A stretch of DNA of 64,000 bases from Triglochin maritima (lineage: Eukaryota > Streptophyta > Magnoliopsida > Alismatales > Juncaginaceae): contig OY821772.1 in NCBI GenBank assembly GCA_963682175.1, forward strand, positions 17,476,743 through 17,540,742. The letters run 5' to 3'. The notes beneath the pieces were generated by a model. The model saw only the letters and a list, made by a program, of their open reading frames with translations. It made no database searches and was not told where the DNA came from. Below are positions 21,801 through 33,900 of the stretch, piece after piece. The position numbers were made by a program, and so were the translations under genes. Position 1 is the stretch's first letter. Every line of letters starts with the position of its first letter.

Positions 21801-22710
21801 CAGAGGTGGCTAAATTTATCTCAATAACAAATATACCTTTGGCCTTTTTGGGGAGCTTACGTTCAATCACTCCATTGTCAAGGTCTTCCTTGTACTTGGG
21901 GAAATTTGGCCGGATGTGTCCCTTTTCACCACAGTGAAAGCACTCCGTGTTGGGAGTCGGAGATTTCGAAGAATTCCCCCTCGAGGCACTCACACGAGCA
22001 CCTCCTATTCCCTTGCTCTTGGTTGGCGTATTTTTGGTGATTTTTCCTTTACCTTTGGTGATCTTCTTGCTCCCTCCATAGACGGCTAGGAAGTGCTTGT
22101 CCCGACCCTTGCCCATGTCAACTTCAGCTGTTTTGAGAGCGTTGTGAAGTTCCTCAAGACTCACCCCTTTCTTACGCACATGATAGTGCATAATGAAGTC
22201 CTTGTAGGACGGGGCTAGAGAGCCAAGAATCAAATCTTTCACAATGTCATCGGACATCGGGGAAGAGAGCTTCGACAACTTCTCAAGGTATCCTTGCATC
22301 GTGAGAAAATGCATGGATACTGATGTTCCCTCCACCATGTGACACCTTGTGAGTGTGATGGTGGTCTTATAACACTCTTTTCTAGCACTATCCATAAACA
22401 TCTTTGTTAAAGCTTCCATGGTCTTCTTGGGTTTTGAATCCAAGTATTTCGCTTGAAGCGAGTCACCCATGGAGGCCAACATTAGATCGTGAATCTGGTT
22501 CTCTTGGTCTTCCCACTTGGCTTTTGCCTCTCTCTCGCTATCAGTTGCCTTCTCATTTAATTTTGGGATTTCACCATCCAAAATATGAGATAGTTTCTCA
22601 AACTTCAACACGATATTGAGCTTGAGTTACCAGCTTATGAAGTTTGAGCCCTCATTTGCCAAAGGATGTTTTTCAATCATAGATAACACAATAGGTTGAA
22701 TATTCGACAT
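18827..22710 (-). pseudogene. Angela-like gag-pol polyprotein with nonsense mutations and lost catalytic residues
   Basis: From ATG at 22710 to 19009 the polyprotein stays in one frame with no frameshift, interrupted by about six isolated stops (near 22630, 21661, 20972, 20285, 20060, 19853). Gag has CFHCGEKGHIRPNF near 21945, so the last Cys of the zinc knuckle is Phe. The protease entry reads WVIETRS where D-S/T-G is expected. Integrase keeps HSDVCGP and RTDRGGEY, but the third catalytic position, 35 residues after the Asp, is Lys instead of Glu (NGVSKRRNR, near 20890). RT keeps YVDD (near 19600). RNase H keeps SDASF but is then shortened by an internal deletion with a frame change near 19010-18960. 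Such a protein would make the capsid and copy and integrate the element. This copy cannot. Confidence 0.92.
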
Positions 22711-24158
22711 TTCTACAAAATAAATTATATGAGATTTAATTTCAATTTTATGTTTTAAAAAATCAATACCGCAAATAAAAATTTGTCCATAAATGCAGCA
22801 ATTCAAGATCCTATCAATTATAATATAAACTAGCTAAGGGCTATCAGATATATTATAAAATTAAGGTAAGAAAACATTTTTCTAATCATAACCATTTCGA
22901 AATATCGCAACATTTGCATTTTCAAATTCTTATGACTCTTGTCATTTTAATTAAGAGGGAATTCGACCAATCCTCCTAAGAAAAACTCTCTTTCTCAAAA
23001 CCGAGCTAGGGCTCCGGGTCTTGTTAAGAAAACTTATTTCATTTAATACGAGATACGTTTATCTATTGTATTCACAAACAAATATACTCGGTGTCCACTA
23101 AGGGTGAATTGCACCTTGTACATCTATTCATGGCACAACAATAGACAACCTTATATCTCCCACTATTCCCAAAGATGGAGGAAACTATCTCCCGCTAATG
23201 GCGAACAGAATATCCCTCGATCGATGACTGCTAATGGATAAAATAAGAAAGAAAAATACTCTTATTTTTTGGTTGGACAATTTAAACATTTATGTGTGAT
23301 TTTATAATTTAGGTGATCATGCATATTTATTATCTATACACATCCTAACATTCATCCATACAATCACATACATGTCAAGCACACAAACATAAATATATCC
23401 ATTCACACACACATTGTGTGAGTTTATATGTTCCCGCGTCCTTGATCCTTGAGCTTCTTCAGCGTCTTCCTCTTGCACCAGGGATTTTGATATTGCAAAA
23501 TATAAACATACATCTCTCAATTTGAAAAATTGTCTAGTTCAAGTCCTATGTAAAAACTCTCTCATATGCATGCATATACATAAAAATAGAATTTTGGATT
23601 TCACATATACATAAGCCCTTGTGATTGAATAATAATAACATACACATTCATTCACACATGGCTTCAACGGAACATACAAACTCACATATCCCTGCATAAG
23701 AGAACTCGAGCAACGCATGTATATATACTATAAATTACTCGATTTAGTTTATCATGCATCTCTAAATCAAACAATTCTAAAACCATTTGAAATCCTTTAA
23801 AATAATTTTATCCATCCAAAGTTCAAATTACAAAACATTTGAACCGTTGTTTATCCAATTTCCAAAAATAATGTTTTTAAAGAAAGATAAACATATGCCT
23901 TTATCGTTTTGTCGATTCCTTATAAAATAATCATTAATTAAAAACGAAATTTTTATATATTAGACATAAGTCTAAATTTTAATTCTAACAATCACATGAT
24001 GTATTTCAAAACATTTAAAACTATCAAAAGAATCAATTAGAATTAAATCAACAAAACTATCGGAAAACTTGAAAAAGACATAGAACATGAATTGTTTCGA
24101 TTGTAGATGGTAAACTAAATTAATTATATAGTCTAATCATTAAAAATATGAACTAAAT
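22711..24158 (-). other. Untranslated leader of the Angela-like element
   Basis: AT-rich with no gene, between the primer site and the gag ATG. A long gag leader is normal for Angela-type elements, where packaging and dimerisation signals would lie. I can point to no specific signal. Confidence 0.6.
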
Positions 24159-24170
24159 GCTCTGATACCA
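24159..24170 (-). other. Primer binding site for initiator Met-tRNA
   Basis: The minus strand reads TGGTATCAGAGC, a perfect complement to the 3' end of plant initiator tRNA-Met, one base from the 5' LTR. Confidence 0.95.
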
Positions 24171-24171
24171 C

Positions 24172-25732
24172 TATAGTATTTCGTGTCCCCATGTCTGTAT
24201 ATATTTTAAAAAATTTAATACAACATAAAAGATCGATTTCATACTTTCAACAATTTTATGTACATTACTTTGTGTTTATTCTAATATCATGCAATCCTAC
24301 ATATATTAAATCACAAAGCTAGAATCATACCCAAAGGTTCTCTAAATCCTTTCAAAGTTCCGGAGTCACGTTGCCCGTTGAATCGCCTGCCGATTTGCCT
24401 CCAAGTGTTCACCAAACTCTAAACAATATTAAAGAGAAAGGAGCTAGCCAATCAATCTCTAATTAGGCTTAGAATCTAGCTAATACTTTTTAAGCTCCTG
24501 AGATTTCTATCTCTAAAACTTAAATTTATTAAGAGATTTTCGTGGTGATTAAGGGAGAGATTAATGAGAGAAAGAATTTTTGCATTAACATAAACAAGTA
24601 GGATGAGGGGTCCTTTTATAGGCTCCCAAAACATCCTCATCAAGAACTATTCTTTAGTCATGATCTTTTGCTTATGCTCTCCTAAAAGTAATCTCAAATT
24701 GCCACATAAGCATCCTCAAAAACATTTAATTAAATCTGGAATTGATCCAACCCATGATCCAATTATTCTCTTAATAATTCAGGCAAAAATTGCACTGTTC
24801 GGTTGACTGTTAGCTAGTTGGTCGACCGAATATGCATGAGAAAAATACTCTGAAAAAATTCGGATGATGCGCGTCTTTCTCGGTCGACCGTTGACCCACC
24901 AAAAGTTCTCCCGGAGAGCATTCATCGAACGACCGTGTCACCTTTGTTCTACCAAAAATATTCCAAGATATTTTTAGGAATACAAAGTAGAAATATTCCA
25001 AGATATTCCAAGATACCTTTGTTCTTAATAATTCAGGCAAAAATATTCCAAGAATACAAAGTAGAAATGTTTCACCTTTGTATTATATTCATTTCTTGAT
25101 CTCTTTAAGCTAATTATAACTATGTAACTTAACTCAAGTTACATTGTGCACATTATAATTTTGCTTTATCAAAGGGCCCACTAATGTCATCACTCAATTA
25201 AGAGGGGCAACGATAATCGTTTGACTAGCTATCTTTTCCAGCACAAGCCATGTTAAACCAACTATTGCCTTTATCACTATACTCATTGATAGCTTTTGAC
25301 AATAATCAAATGAAACACTTCTTGAGTGAAAAGATATAAGCCTCTTATCTTAGGATCCAAGACACAGTAAAACATTTATGATACGAAACACAATTCCATA
25401 ATGTTTTACTTGTTAGGTCTATTCAATATATAAAAGTAATCTTTTCCTCTTTTATATTCTCATGTCGTCAATTATTTGTAGAGCTACAACAATCGATGAC
25501 CAACACGACAATCTTATCTCGGTGATTAATGTTCCATGTTAATTACCATGATTGTGAATAACTTTTGATTTATGTAAACAATTATCTTTTAGAGCTCTAT
25601 GGTTACGGACCAAGCGCCTCTTCCTTAACACTTCCAAAAGACGAATACCATAATCATGGAACAAAATGTGTGCACATTCAATTCATAATAATTGACATAT
25701 AAAAGTAAAACTTTTAGAACACATTCCTTTCA
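24172..25732 (-). repeat. 5' LTR of the Angela-like element, internally deleted (1561 bp)
   Basis: Aligns with 16615-18721 throughout except for a missing block of roughly 600 bp matching about 17420-18040, including half of the palindrome cluster. At the junction (about 24975-25065) lies a patchwork of short repeats of nearby phrases. The terminal CA has mutated to TA next to the primer site. TATA box at 24613-24620 on the minus strand. Confidence 0.92.
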
Positions 25733-26247
25733 GTTGCGACAAAATATAGTACCCTACTACAATAAGTAGACATAGGTTAAAAAGATTACGATGCCATCAC
25801 CCAAATTCACTTCCAAACCTCAACCCTCTCCCAATCTCCCCCAACCCATCATGGAGGACCACAACCACCTATTGGGCCCAAGTGGGGGTCCAACCCACTA
25901 GGGCATTTCCCTCACAACATCTGTTGTGTTTGGTCGAAATTAGTGTGTAGCTCACAAAATGATAGGAAGAAAGACAAAGATAGGGAAGGAGGTTTAAAAC
26001 ATTAATTTAAAAAAATAACAAAAACCATACAACGTCATACTTGAATCAATAATGAAAAACAAAGAAATACTATCCTACCAAGTATGAATTGGTTATGTCT
26101 TAAAGCATTAGGTAGAACCTAATAAGGATTTCCGAGTCATGTTTGTGTCAACCCCATTTACAACTAGACTTGATTTGCACAAACGCCAAGCCAACCCATC
26201 TAACATAAATATATAGTGTCCCGTAATTGCAACACGTTTTTGTCCCT
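25733..26247. other. Spacer between the Angela-like and Athila-like elements
   Basis: No gene seen. It starts with the GTTGC target duplication. From 26083 on it is repeated nearly exactly at 38836-39004 together with the first ~410 bases of the adjoining LTR. Confidence 0.6.
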
Positions 26248-26622
26248 TGATTGACATCATTTAATGCATATCTTTTTTTGTCTTGTATCCATTATCTTTC
26301 ACCCAAACAATGCTATGTAACGAGTTTAATGTTTAGTTTTCAGGAATAAGTAGGTTTGAGAAGAAGAGACTCTAAAAGGACTTAAAAGCAGGAAAAAGGA
26401 TTGAGTTGAGAGACTCAAGGACTAAGATGCAAGATCGAAGGACCTGAACGTATGATCGAAGGACTAATGAGCAAACAAGAATACTCCACACTATCATGGA
26501 GAGTATTTTGGCAATTCTATTCGGTTCGAAGCTCCATCAAGAGAAGTAGATGCATCAAAGACAAACAAAGACATCTAGAAAAGCCCACACGAAACAACGG
26601 CCGGATCCAAACAATATAGACC

Positions 26623-26660
26623 GCCAATTGGCAGTCCAAGATAGCTGATTGGCGGTCTGT
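26623..26660 (+). promoter_or_regulatory. Paired palindromes in the Athila U3
   Basis: GACCGCCAATTGGCAGTC, a short spacer, then GCTGATTGGCGGTC. Equivalents sit at 517-535 (LTR1), 4540-4565 (LTR2), 32043-32080, 39369-39403, and inverted in 55360-55400. A further copy lies in the gag leader near 27971-28008. The positional match across LTRs suggests a cis element, but the factor is unknown. Confidence 0.5.
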
Positions 26661-26776
26661 ATTGATCCGGATCCGCTAAGATTCCGTAGGGTCACGTATT
26701 AGTGTGTACTTAGTCTATTTCTGGTATTTGTTTAGTCCCACACCGGGGATTGTCCCGGATTACATTTTTCTATGGC

Positions 26777-26784
26777 TATAAATA
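26777..26784 (+). promoter_or_regulatory. TATA box of Athila-like LTR A
   Basis: TATAAATA within a TATGGCTATAAATAGAAC context kept in the LTRs at 652, 4587, 32213 and 46832, with a looser equivalent at 45217. Confidence 0.75.
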
Positions 26785-27816
26785 GAACTCTCCCTCCTTT
26801 CTTGTACCCCATCTCTCTCTTAGTGACCATCCTCTCTACTAGCAGTAAAAGCCTTGAAGCAAAAACCCTTGGTGGAGAGAGGCTACTTGTAATTGAGTGA
26901 GTAATAATAAATGTTTTCCTTTAGATATGTTGTTTCTTTCTTAGTTTAATTTCCTTTCATATGCTTGCATGCTTCTTTAGTTTTATGTCCTTTTAGCTTC
27001 TTTAATATTTCTTGCTTGCTTAGTTTAATTTCATTTTAATAGAATGTCTCATTTTTATGTACGTTGTAGTGTAATGATTAGTGAGTAATTTCATCCCCAT
27101 TTGGGGGTGGAGAAATATGTCATATGATCATGTGGCGTATTAGGTGTGTGTTATCTTAATCCCTTGAGCCTTATATGATTTCCATAACCATCTAATGTGA
27201 TTTCACTCTTGTCTTTGATATGCTAATGCTCTTGAATGAAGCTTAGCTTATGCTTAGATTAGTGGACCTATTTTATGGGAAATGATAATGTGAGGATATG
27301 GATGGAATTGATGAAGGAAACATGTACTCTTGTTGCCTTTACCTTGGTTAATGTCTTGTATGTTTTAATGATTGTGTAAATCTTATTTCATGTGGAGGCA
27401 TAGTGAGGGTTTGGTCTTTATACATGAGTTCATTTAGCTTCCTTCCTTCCAATTATTGTCTTGTATGTTTTAATGATATTGTGTTATCATAATTCATGTG
27501 GAGGCAAAGTTGGATGTAGTTTTATGATTTTCATGCACTACATGTTTTGATGAGCTTAATTGAACACACACACATACACATATCTTTGTATTCACACTCT
27601 TTTCTCTACCACCTATGGGGTTTAGTTTTATTGCTTATTGTCCATTTCCTTTTGCATCTTAGTGTAGTTTGATCGCAACTCCTTTCTCTCCATTCTTTCC
27701 CACTCGCCTTCAAACAAACTAAAGTCAACACACCTCCCTGTGGATCGACCCGTATTTTCCATCGTTTCAACGCAGTCGTGTACTTGCGGTTAATTAAAAC
27801 GTATCAATCAAGTTTT

Positions 27817-27834
27817 TGGTGCCATTGTCTGGGA
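27817..27834 (+). other. Primer binding site, tRNA-Asp type
   Basis: TGGTGCCATTGTCTGGGA matches the complement of the plant tRNA-Asp 3' end (TGGCGCCGTTGCCGGGGA) at 14 of 18 positions, six bases after the LTR. Three of the four changes are C-to-T or G-to-A at CG or CHG sites, as expected from methyl-cytosine decay. Athila elements are known to use this tRNA. Confidence 0.85.
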
Positions 27835-28892
27835 GGTGCTATGTCCAGACATTGGTTTGGACGATTCAAGTGGTTTTAATTTTTTGTTTTTAGTTTTGTT
27901 TTTTCAGGAGGCTTTAAGGATCAAGAGACGTCTTCAGGAGAAGATGTTAGGAGAAAATCAGAAGAAAACAGACCACCAATCAGCAGCTCTGGACCACCAA
28001 TTGGCGGCCTGGTGAGCTCCAATTTCTCTCTTATTTTTTCTGGTCGTTTCTACTTTCAATAGGTTGTCTGGGAGTTCAATTTTTCATGTTTTGACTTGCA
28101 GTTTGCTCCCAGATTAACAATCAAGTCCCTTTAATCAACTTGGACCTTAAAACTCAAAGCAAAAGAATAGATTGATTGCCATCTAGGTCATGCATCATTT
28201 GTAGACCTTGCACGCATTTGTCTTTTCTTTGCTTTACATTTTTGTTGTTGATTCCTGCCGTGAGGTACGTGCACCCAATTCCCTCATTCATGCATTTTTA
28301 AATCATGCATTAGTTAGTAAGGTGCATCGGGACAAGAGTGAGTTGAGTGTTTGATTGGAGTGTTGATTGTGAGATTTAAGATCAAAACGGTACTAAAGAG
28401 GGATTGTCCCATAAAAGATAAGGTCGGGAATTTCATCACCCTTTCCTTGGCCCCAAAAATCACTCTTAATAAAGCCTTAATTCTAAACGCAAGTAGACAT
28501 TGGCCCTAAGGATTTCGAACGCACTAAGAGAGTAATCTCGTCGAGACCGTCATGGCCTGATCGACGCTGCCTACCTTGTCGATAGTAGGAGGTACTGGAT
28601 CTCCGGATTTGGTATCACTTGATGGGCATTATGGTCTTCATTGTAGGGAGGTGAGGCATGTCAAGATTAGTGACCTCGAAGTTAGGCGTCGTCTAGCCTA
28701 AGGACCCATACCCATACATTGTTTGAGCCGTGCTTGCTAGATTAGACTTCTACCTTCACCCACTACCCACGCTAGCTCTAGGGATTCTTCCCTCCTCATC
28801 TGAGTCCTCTCCTCATCTATTTTCTACGAGTAGTCTCCTCCTCTGAGTACACCTTCTGTTGTGTGTTATTTTAAAGTCGAGTCGACCATATT
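27835..28892 (+). other. gag leader of Athila-like element A
   Basis: Non-coding. Includes a palindrome pair near 27971-28008 and conserved blocks (CATTAGTTAGTA near 28307, GACAAGAGTGAG near 28332, CTTGGCCCCAAAAAT near 28447, GGCCTGATCGACG near 28555). These recur in the CACTA element at 34655-35470 and in element B at 40985-41460. Confidence 0.75.
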
Positions 28893-31676
28893 ATGCGAGG
28901 TTGGGCTCGTTCTGGTGAGAGTGCTCGACTTGAGAGAGTTCATTTTTCTGAGATGGATGGTCTTGGTGATCGGCCATCTCCGCCTCGTGCTCCTTTGTAG
29001 CGTGAGGCCGAGTCTTCTCATGGTGATGGGGGAGACCGGGTTCCATACAAGGATTACCTCTGTCCTCTCCCACCACCACGTAGACCTCCTTCTCCTCCTC
29101 CTCTGACTCGAGAGGAAGAGGGATTCAGTCAGGATCGATTTCTTGGTGCACCACCACCTTTAGCTCGACAGGATAAAACAATGACTTTGTGGGAGCAGAC
29201 CCATGCTGTTCGGGCCGCGCAACATTCTTGCTTAGTTCTTCCCCCAGCTCGCGGGAACAACTATGAACTGAAACCTCAATATGTGAGCATGGTTCCTACC
29301 TTCACTGCCAATAAGTAAGATCCGTATATTTTTATACGTGAATTCAAGGAAGTATGCTCCATGTTCAAGCTTCAACAACTTGATGATGAGGATTCAGTCT
29401 GGTTGACAATTATTCCTTTCGCGTTAAAGGATAATGCGAAGAAATGGATGTACAGCCTCTCAGCGAGCTCTATTCGGTCTTGCGATGACTTCGTGACTGT
29501 CTTCTGAAGAGATTCTTCCCTCAATGGAAGACTCAATAGATACGGGATCAGATACACTAAATGTATGAGAATGAGACTGAATCGTTTTATGATGTCTTTG
29601 AGAGGTTGAAGGACCTTCTCTTGCAGTGCCCTCATCATAGAATTGAGCTTTGGCAGCTGTGCCAAATTGTTTATGAGGGCCTCAACTACAACACCCGCAC
29701 ATTGTTGGAGTCAATGTGTAAAGGTGATTTCCAAATGAAACCCATCGATGAGGCATGAGACACTTTTAAATTAATGGCTGAACGTACATTTGAGTGAGAC
29801 ACCATGAGAGAGCCACCAGCCGCCAGGTCTTCTGGTCAAGCTGGATCATATCAAGTTGAGTCAACTATCGCGTCTGAGGCGAAAATGACTGCTCTCATGT
29901 GTAGGATTGAGAGTTTAGAGTTGGACTGAGCTCCTGTAGCTCAGTTTGCTACTCCCGGATGTGGTAGGTGTTGACTTACGGGCCATGATGACTTGGAATG
30001 CGCTTACGCTCCAAGGGATACTGAGCATGCAAATGCGATGTATCAACAGAGGCCCCGTAACAACCCGTATAGTCACTCCTACAATCAGGGATGGTGTAAC
30101 CATCTTAACTTCTCTTGGGGGCCTAGTGGGGGTAACGATCAGAGCTCGCACGCTCAACCTCAACCTCCACCTTATCAACCTCCATGCACGTCGGAGACCT
30201 ACAAATCCCCACATCAAAGGTCTCAGCTCTATACTTACCAATCTCCTCAGGCCTCATCATTGGGTTATTCTAACCAAACTCCACCACCCCAGCGGGTTAA
30301 CCCAAAGAACCCCTCTACTGATCCTACCCTTCAAGCGTTCATGTAGAGCATGCAAAGTACTGTCAAGGCTTTGGAAATGCAAGTTAGCCAGTTGGCTAAT
30401 CAACTCCATGAACGCGAGAAGGGCCAGTTACCGAGTCAACCCGGGGTGAAACCTCGGGTTACCCATTCTAAAGGAAGGCCATCAGTGCCTCATGCTACCT
30501 CTGAACCAACCCATCATATTAATATGATTCATACTTTGAGGTCTGATAAGGAGGTGGATAACCACATTGGAGTGCCTTCCTTGTCATCACCATCTCTTGG
30601 TGTCACCAGACCTGCGGTGATACCTACATCTCTGAGGGAGCCGAATTCTGAGGTTCCCTCCACAAAAAATACAGGAAGAGCCTGATCCTGAGGTTCCTTC
30701 TACATTTCCATCGACAATGGGGCCGAACACTGAGGTCCCCATTTCTCCTCTTGTGCCGAAGGAATCAGATTCTGAGGTCCCCACTCATGCCTCTTTGGAC
30801 CAGAAATCCGACGTTCCTTCGCAAAACCCTTATGCCCCGAAGGTGCCATTCTCTGAGCGCCTTAAAAAGAAAACGTCGGATCAACATGACAAGATGCTTG
30901 AGATGTTTCGGTAAGTTAAGGTGAACATCCCTCTATTGGAGGTGATTCAGCAAATGCCACCTTATGCCAAGGTTCTCAAGGACTTATGCACCAAGAAGAG
31001 AAAAACTTGTGTTCCAAAGATAGCTTTTCTTGCGACTAACGTGAGTTATTTGTTGGCACAACCCATGCAACTCAAATACAAGGACCCTGGTTGTCCTACT
31101 ATCTCTTGTGTGATTGGTCATGTGTCCATACATCGAGCTTTATTAGACCTTGGTGCATCTGTTAATCTTCTGTCATATTCCGTCTACGTCCACCTCGGTC
31201 TTGGAGACCTCAAACAAACAAAAACCACTCTTCAATTGGCTGACAGGTCTATGACGAAACTGAGGGTGTGGTGGAAGATGTGCTGATCAAAGTGGGAGAG
31301 TTCATTTATCCAGTCGACTTCTTTGTTTTGGATACTGAACCTGTGCCAAACTCACATGGACAAATTCCAGTTATTTTGGGGCGACCATTTCTAGCGACTT
31401 CAATGCCTTGATGAATTGTTGCAATGGTCTGATGCGCTTGACTTATGGTAGTCAATGCGCTGATTTCAAGATCTTCACCATCGGCAAGAAGCCAGTTGCA
31501 TTTAATGACTCTATTGGGGTCAACCTTATCCAAGGCATGGATGAGATTGAAGTTGAGGGCACTTTCAAGTACTTCAGAGAATTGTTCGATGGAGATCCTG
31601 AAGGTGGTGAAGATGTTTCACCTGGGCTGGCACAAGAAGGTGCCTTATCTTCTGATCTCGTGGCCTTTGAGCCATG
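28893..31676 (+). pseudogene. Athila-like gag and protease, no reverse transcriptase or integrase
   Basis: Starting at ATG 28893 (MRGWARSGE..), gag reads through several stops and at least three frame changes: DNAKKWMYSLSASSIRS near 29428, ESFYDVFERLKDLLLQCPHH near 29578-29637, GLNYNTRTLLESM near 29680. A Q/P-rich stretch follows (30120-30340), then a coiled MQVSQLANQLHEREK segment and a degenerate PEVPST-like repeat tract (30600-30830). VPFSERLKKKTSDQHDKMLE marks the spacer. The protease has ALLDLGASVNLL (near 31138) and VILGRPFLATS (near 31372). The frame ends in an acidic tail at a stop right where the solo LTR enters. Gag forms the particle and the protease cuts it. No RT or integrase coding is found on either side of the insertion. 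Confidence 0.85.
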
Positions 31677-33194
31677 ATTGACATCATTTCATGCATATCT
31701 TTGTGTCTTATATCCATTATCTTTCATCCCAAACAATGCTATGTAACGAGTTTTATGTTTAATTTTCAGGAATAAGTAGGTTTGAGAAGGAGAGACTATA
31801 AATGGACCTAATAGCAGGGAAAAGGACTGAGTTGAGAGACTCGAGGACTAAGATGCAAGATCGAAAGACCTGAATGTAAGATCGAAGGACCAATGAGCAA
31901 ACAAGAATACTCCACACCATCATGGGGAGTATTTTGGCAATTCCATTCGGGTCGGAGCTCCAACAACCTACTCGGATGCATCAAACATGAAGAAATAAAA
32001 CCAGACAACAACACACCAAATTCAGGCCGGATCCGAACCGTATAGACCGCCAGTTGGCGGTCCAAGACCGCTGATTGGTAGTCGGTTTGGGTCCGAATCC
32101 TCTAAGACTTTGGCGGGTCGTGTATTAGGGTGTATTTAGTCTATTTTGGTATATGTTTAGTCCTATACCGAGGGATTGTCCCGGATTACCTTTTTCTATG
32201 GCTATAAATAGAACTCCTCCTCCTTTTGTATTTACCCATTGGTTGGTGGCATTCTTTCTACTTGGAGTAAGCCTTGAAGCAAAACTCAAGGTGGAGAAGA
32301 GTGCTACCTTTAATGTGAGTCATTTTAATAAAATAATTATTCTTAGTTTCTTTTAATCTTGTCTTTTAATTCTTGCGTGCTTCTTTAGTTTTACTTTCCT
32401 TTCGTTTTAGCTTCTTTAATATTTCTTGCTTGCTTAGTTTAATTTCATTTTAGTACAATGTTTCATTTTGTTAATGTAGTTCGTGTAATGATTAATGAGT
32501 AGTTTCATCCCCATTTGGGGGTAGATAAATATGTGATATGATCATGTGGTGTATTAGGTGTGTGTTGTCTTAATCCCTTGAGCCTTATATGATTTCCATA
32601 ACCGTCTAATGAGATTTCACTCTTGTCTTTGATATGTTAATGCTCTTGAATGAAGCTTAGCTTATGCTTAGATTAGTGGACCTATTTTATGAGGAATGAT
32701 AATGTGAGGATATGGATGGAATTGATGAAGGAAACATGACTTGTAGTTTATGTGCTCTTGTTGCCCTTACCCTTATTAATGTCTTGTTTGTTTTAATGAT
32801 TGGGTAAATCTTATTTCATGTAGAGGTATAGTGGGGTTTTGTCTTTATACTTGAGTTCATCTAGCTTCATTCCAATTATTGTCTTGTATGTTTTAATGAT
32901 ATGATCTTATCTTATTTCATGTGGAGGCAAAGTTGGATGTAGTTTTATGATTTTCATGCACTACATGTTTTGATGAGCTTAATTGAATACACACACACAC
33001 ACATACACATATATTTGTAGTCACACGTTTTTCTCTACCCCTATGGGGATTAGTTTTATTTCTTATTGTCCATTTTCTTTCGCATTGTAGTGTATTGTAG
33101 ATCATAACTCCTTTCTCTCCTTTCTTTCCCACTCGCCTTCGCACAAATTGAAGTCGACACACACTAGTGCAGAATTGGCTTTACTCGTCGCCAA

Positions 33195-33510
33195 ATAGAC
33201 GTCGGCCGTTATAACAACCGACGTCTAGTGTGGAGAGGACAGAATAGACGTCGGCTGAAATGGAAGCCGACGTCTATGCGACACTATAGACGTCGGGTGT
33301 AGGAATAACACATTTAACCGACGTCTATAGTGTATAGACGTCGACCTTTAGACGTCGGTGTTTTAGTACCTTGTGAATCCGACGTCTATAGGGTATAGAC
33401 GTCGGCCTATAGACGTCGGACGTAATGTAAGACCGACGTCTATAGTCTATCCACATAGACGTCGAGGTATAGACGTCGGCGTTATGGAATATCCGACGTA
33501 TATAGGTCTT
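33195..33510. repeat. Left subterminal hairpin array of the CACTA element
   Basis: Repeated units of ATAGACGTCGG, a 10-20 base spacer, then CCGACGTCTAT, each able to fold as a hairpin. About six units. In En/Spm-type elements subterminal repeats bind the TnpA-like protein. Confidence 0.9.
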
Positions 33511-33539
33511 AAAGAAATCGGACAGAGGCACTTTATTTC

Positions 33540-33900
33540 ATTCATTTCAGTCGAAACCCACCCAAACCCTAGCCGTCCCACGACCGAACTCTCCTCCGCG
33601 ACCATCCTCCGACCGATCCGCACCGTCTCCGGCACCGCAGCGAGCTCCCAAGCGCTCCTCCACTTCTCCGGCCCTCTTCTCCTTCTTCCTCCGTCTTCCT
33701 CCGTCTCTCTCCACATGTAGGTTTTAAGTTCGTTTTTGCTTGTTTTAAGTTCGTCTTTCTCCACATATTCTCTCTAACTTAGCCTCCTCCGCATGTAGCT
33801 TCCTCGTGTCGTTTACAGCCGTCTCCTCCGCGACGTCTTCGGGAACCACAAAGAGCTCCTCCGGCATCACAACTTTTCCCTCCTCTGGTTCGTGCTCAAT
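33540..33900 (+). other. GC-rich leader-like segment inside the CACTA element
   Basis: It opens with CCCAAACCCTAGCCGTC, a telo-box-like motif of plant housekeeping promoters and 5' leaders, then a pyrimidine-rich, CTCC/CCG-rich stretch with CTTCTTCCTCCG runs. Composition differs sharply from the AT-rich surroundings. It could be the element's own first exon or a captured host leader. Short frames on both strands give no family match. Confidence 0.45.

Larger units (their letters stand above)
16615..25732 (-). mobile_element. Complete Angela-like Ty1/copia retrotransposon, antisense and inactive
   Basis: Two LTRs (24172-25732 is 5', 16615-18721 is 3'), an initiator-Met-tRNA primer site, a purine tract and gag-protease-integrase-RT-RNase H in Ty1/copia order. 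Perfect 5-bp target duplication GTTGC at 16610-16614 and 25733-25737. The RT wording (GNLEEDVYM, SIYGLKQASRSWN, DASF) resembles the Angela/BARE lineage. Confidence 0.93.
26248..27810 (+). repeat. Athila-like LTR (5' LTR of element A)
   Basis: TGATTGAC start and GTATCAATCA end give the inverted TGATTGA/TCAATCA tips. TATA box at 26777-26784, followed by the poly-signal-rich body and the CACCTCCCTGTGGATCGACC block near 27736. A pair of GGCGGTC/GACCGCC palindromes lies at 26623-26660, about 115 bases upstream of the TATA box. A primer site follows directly. Confidence 0.92.

Noticed and set aside
33195..33510. Regularly spaced repeats resembling a CRISPR array
   Set aside because: The units are foldback hairpins at the end of a CACTA element with matching units at its other end, in a plant genome with no cas genes.
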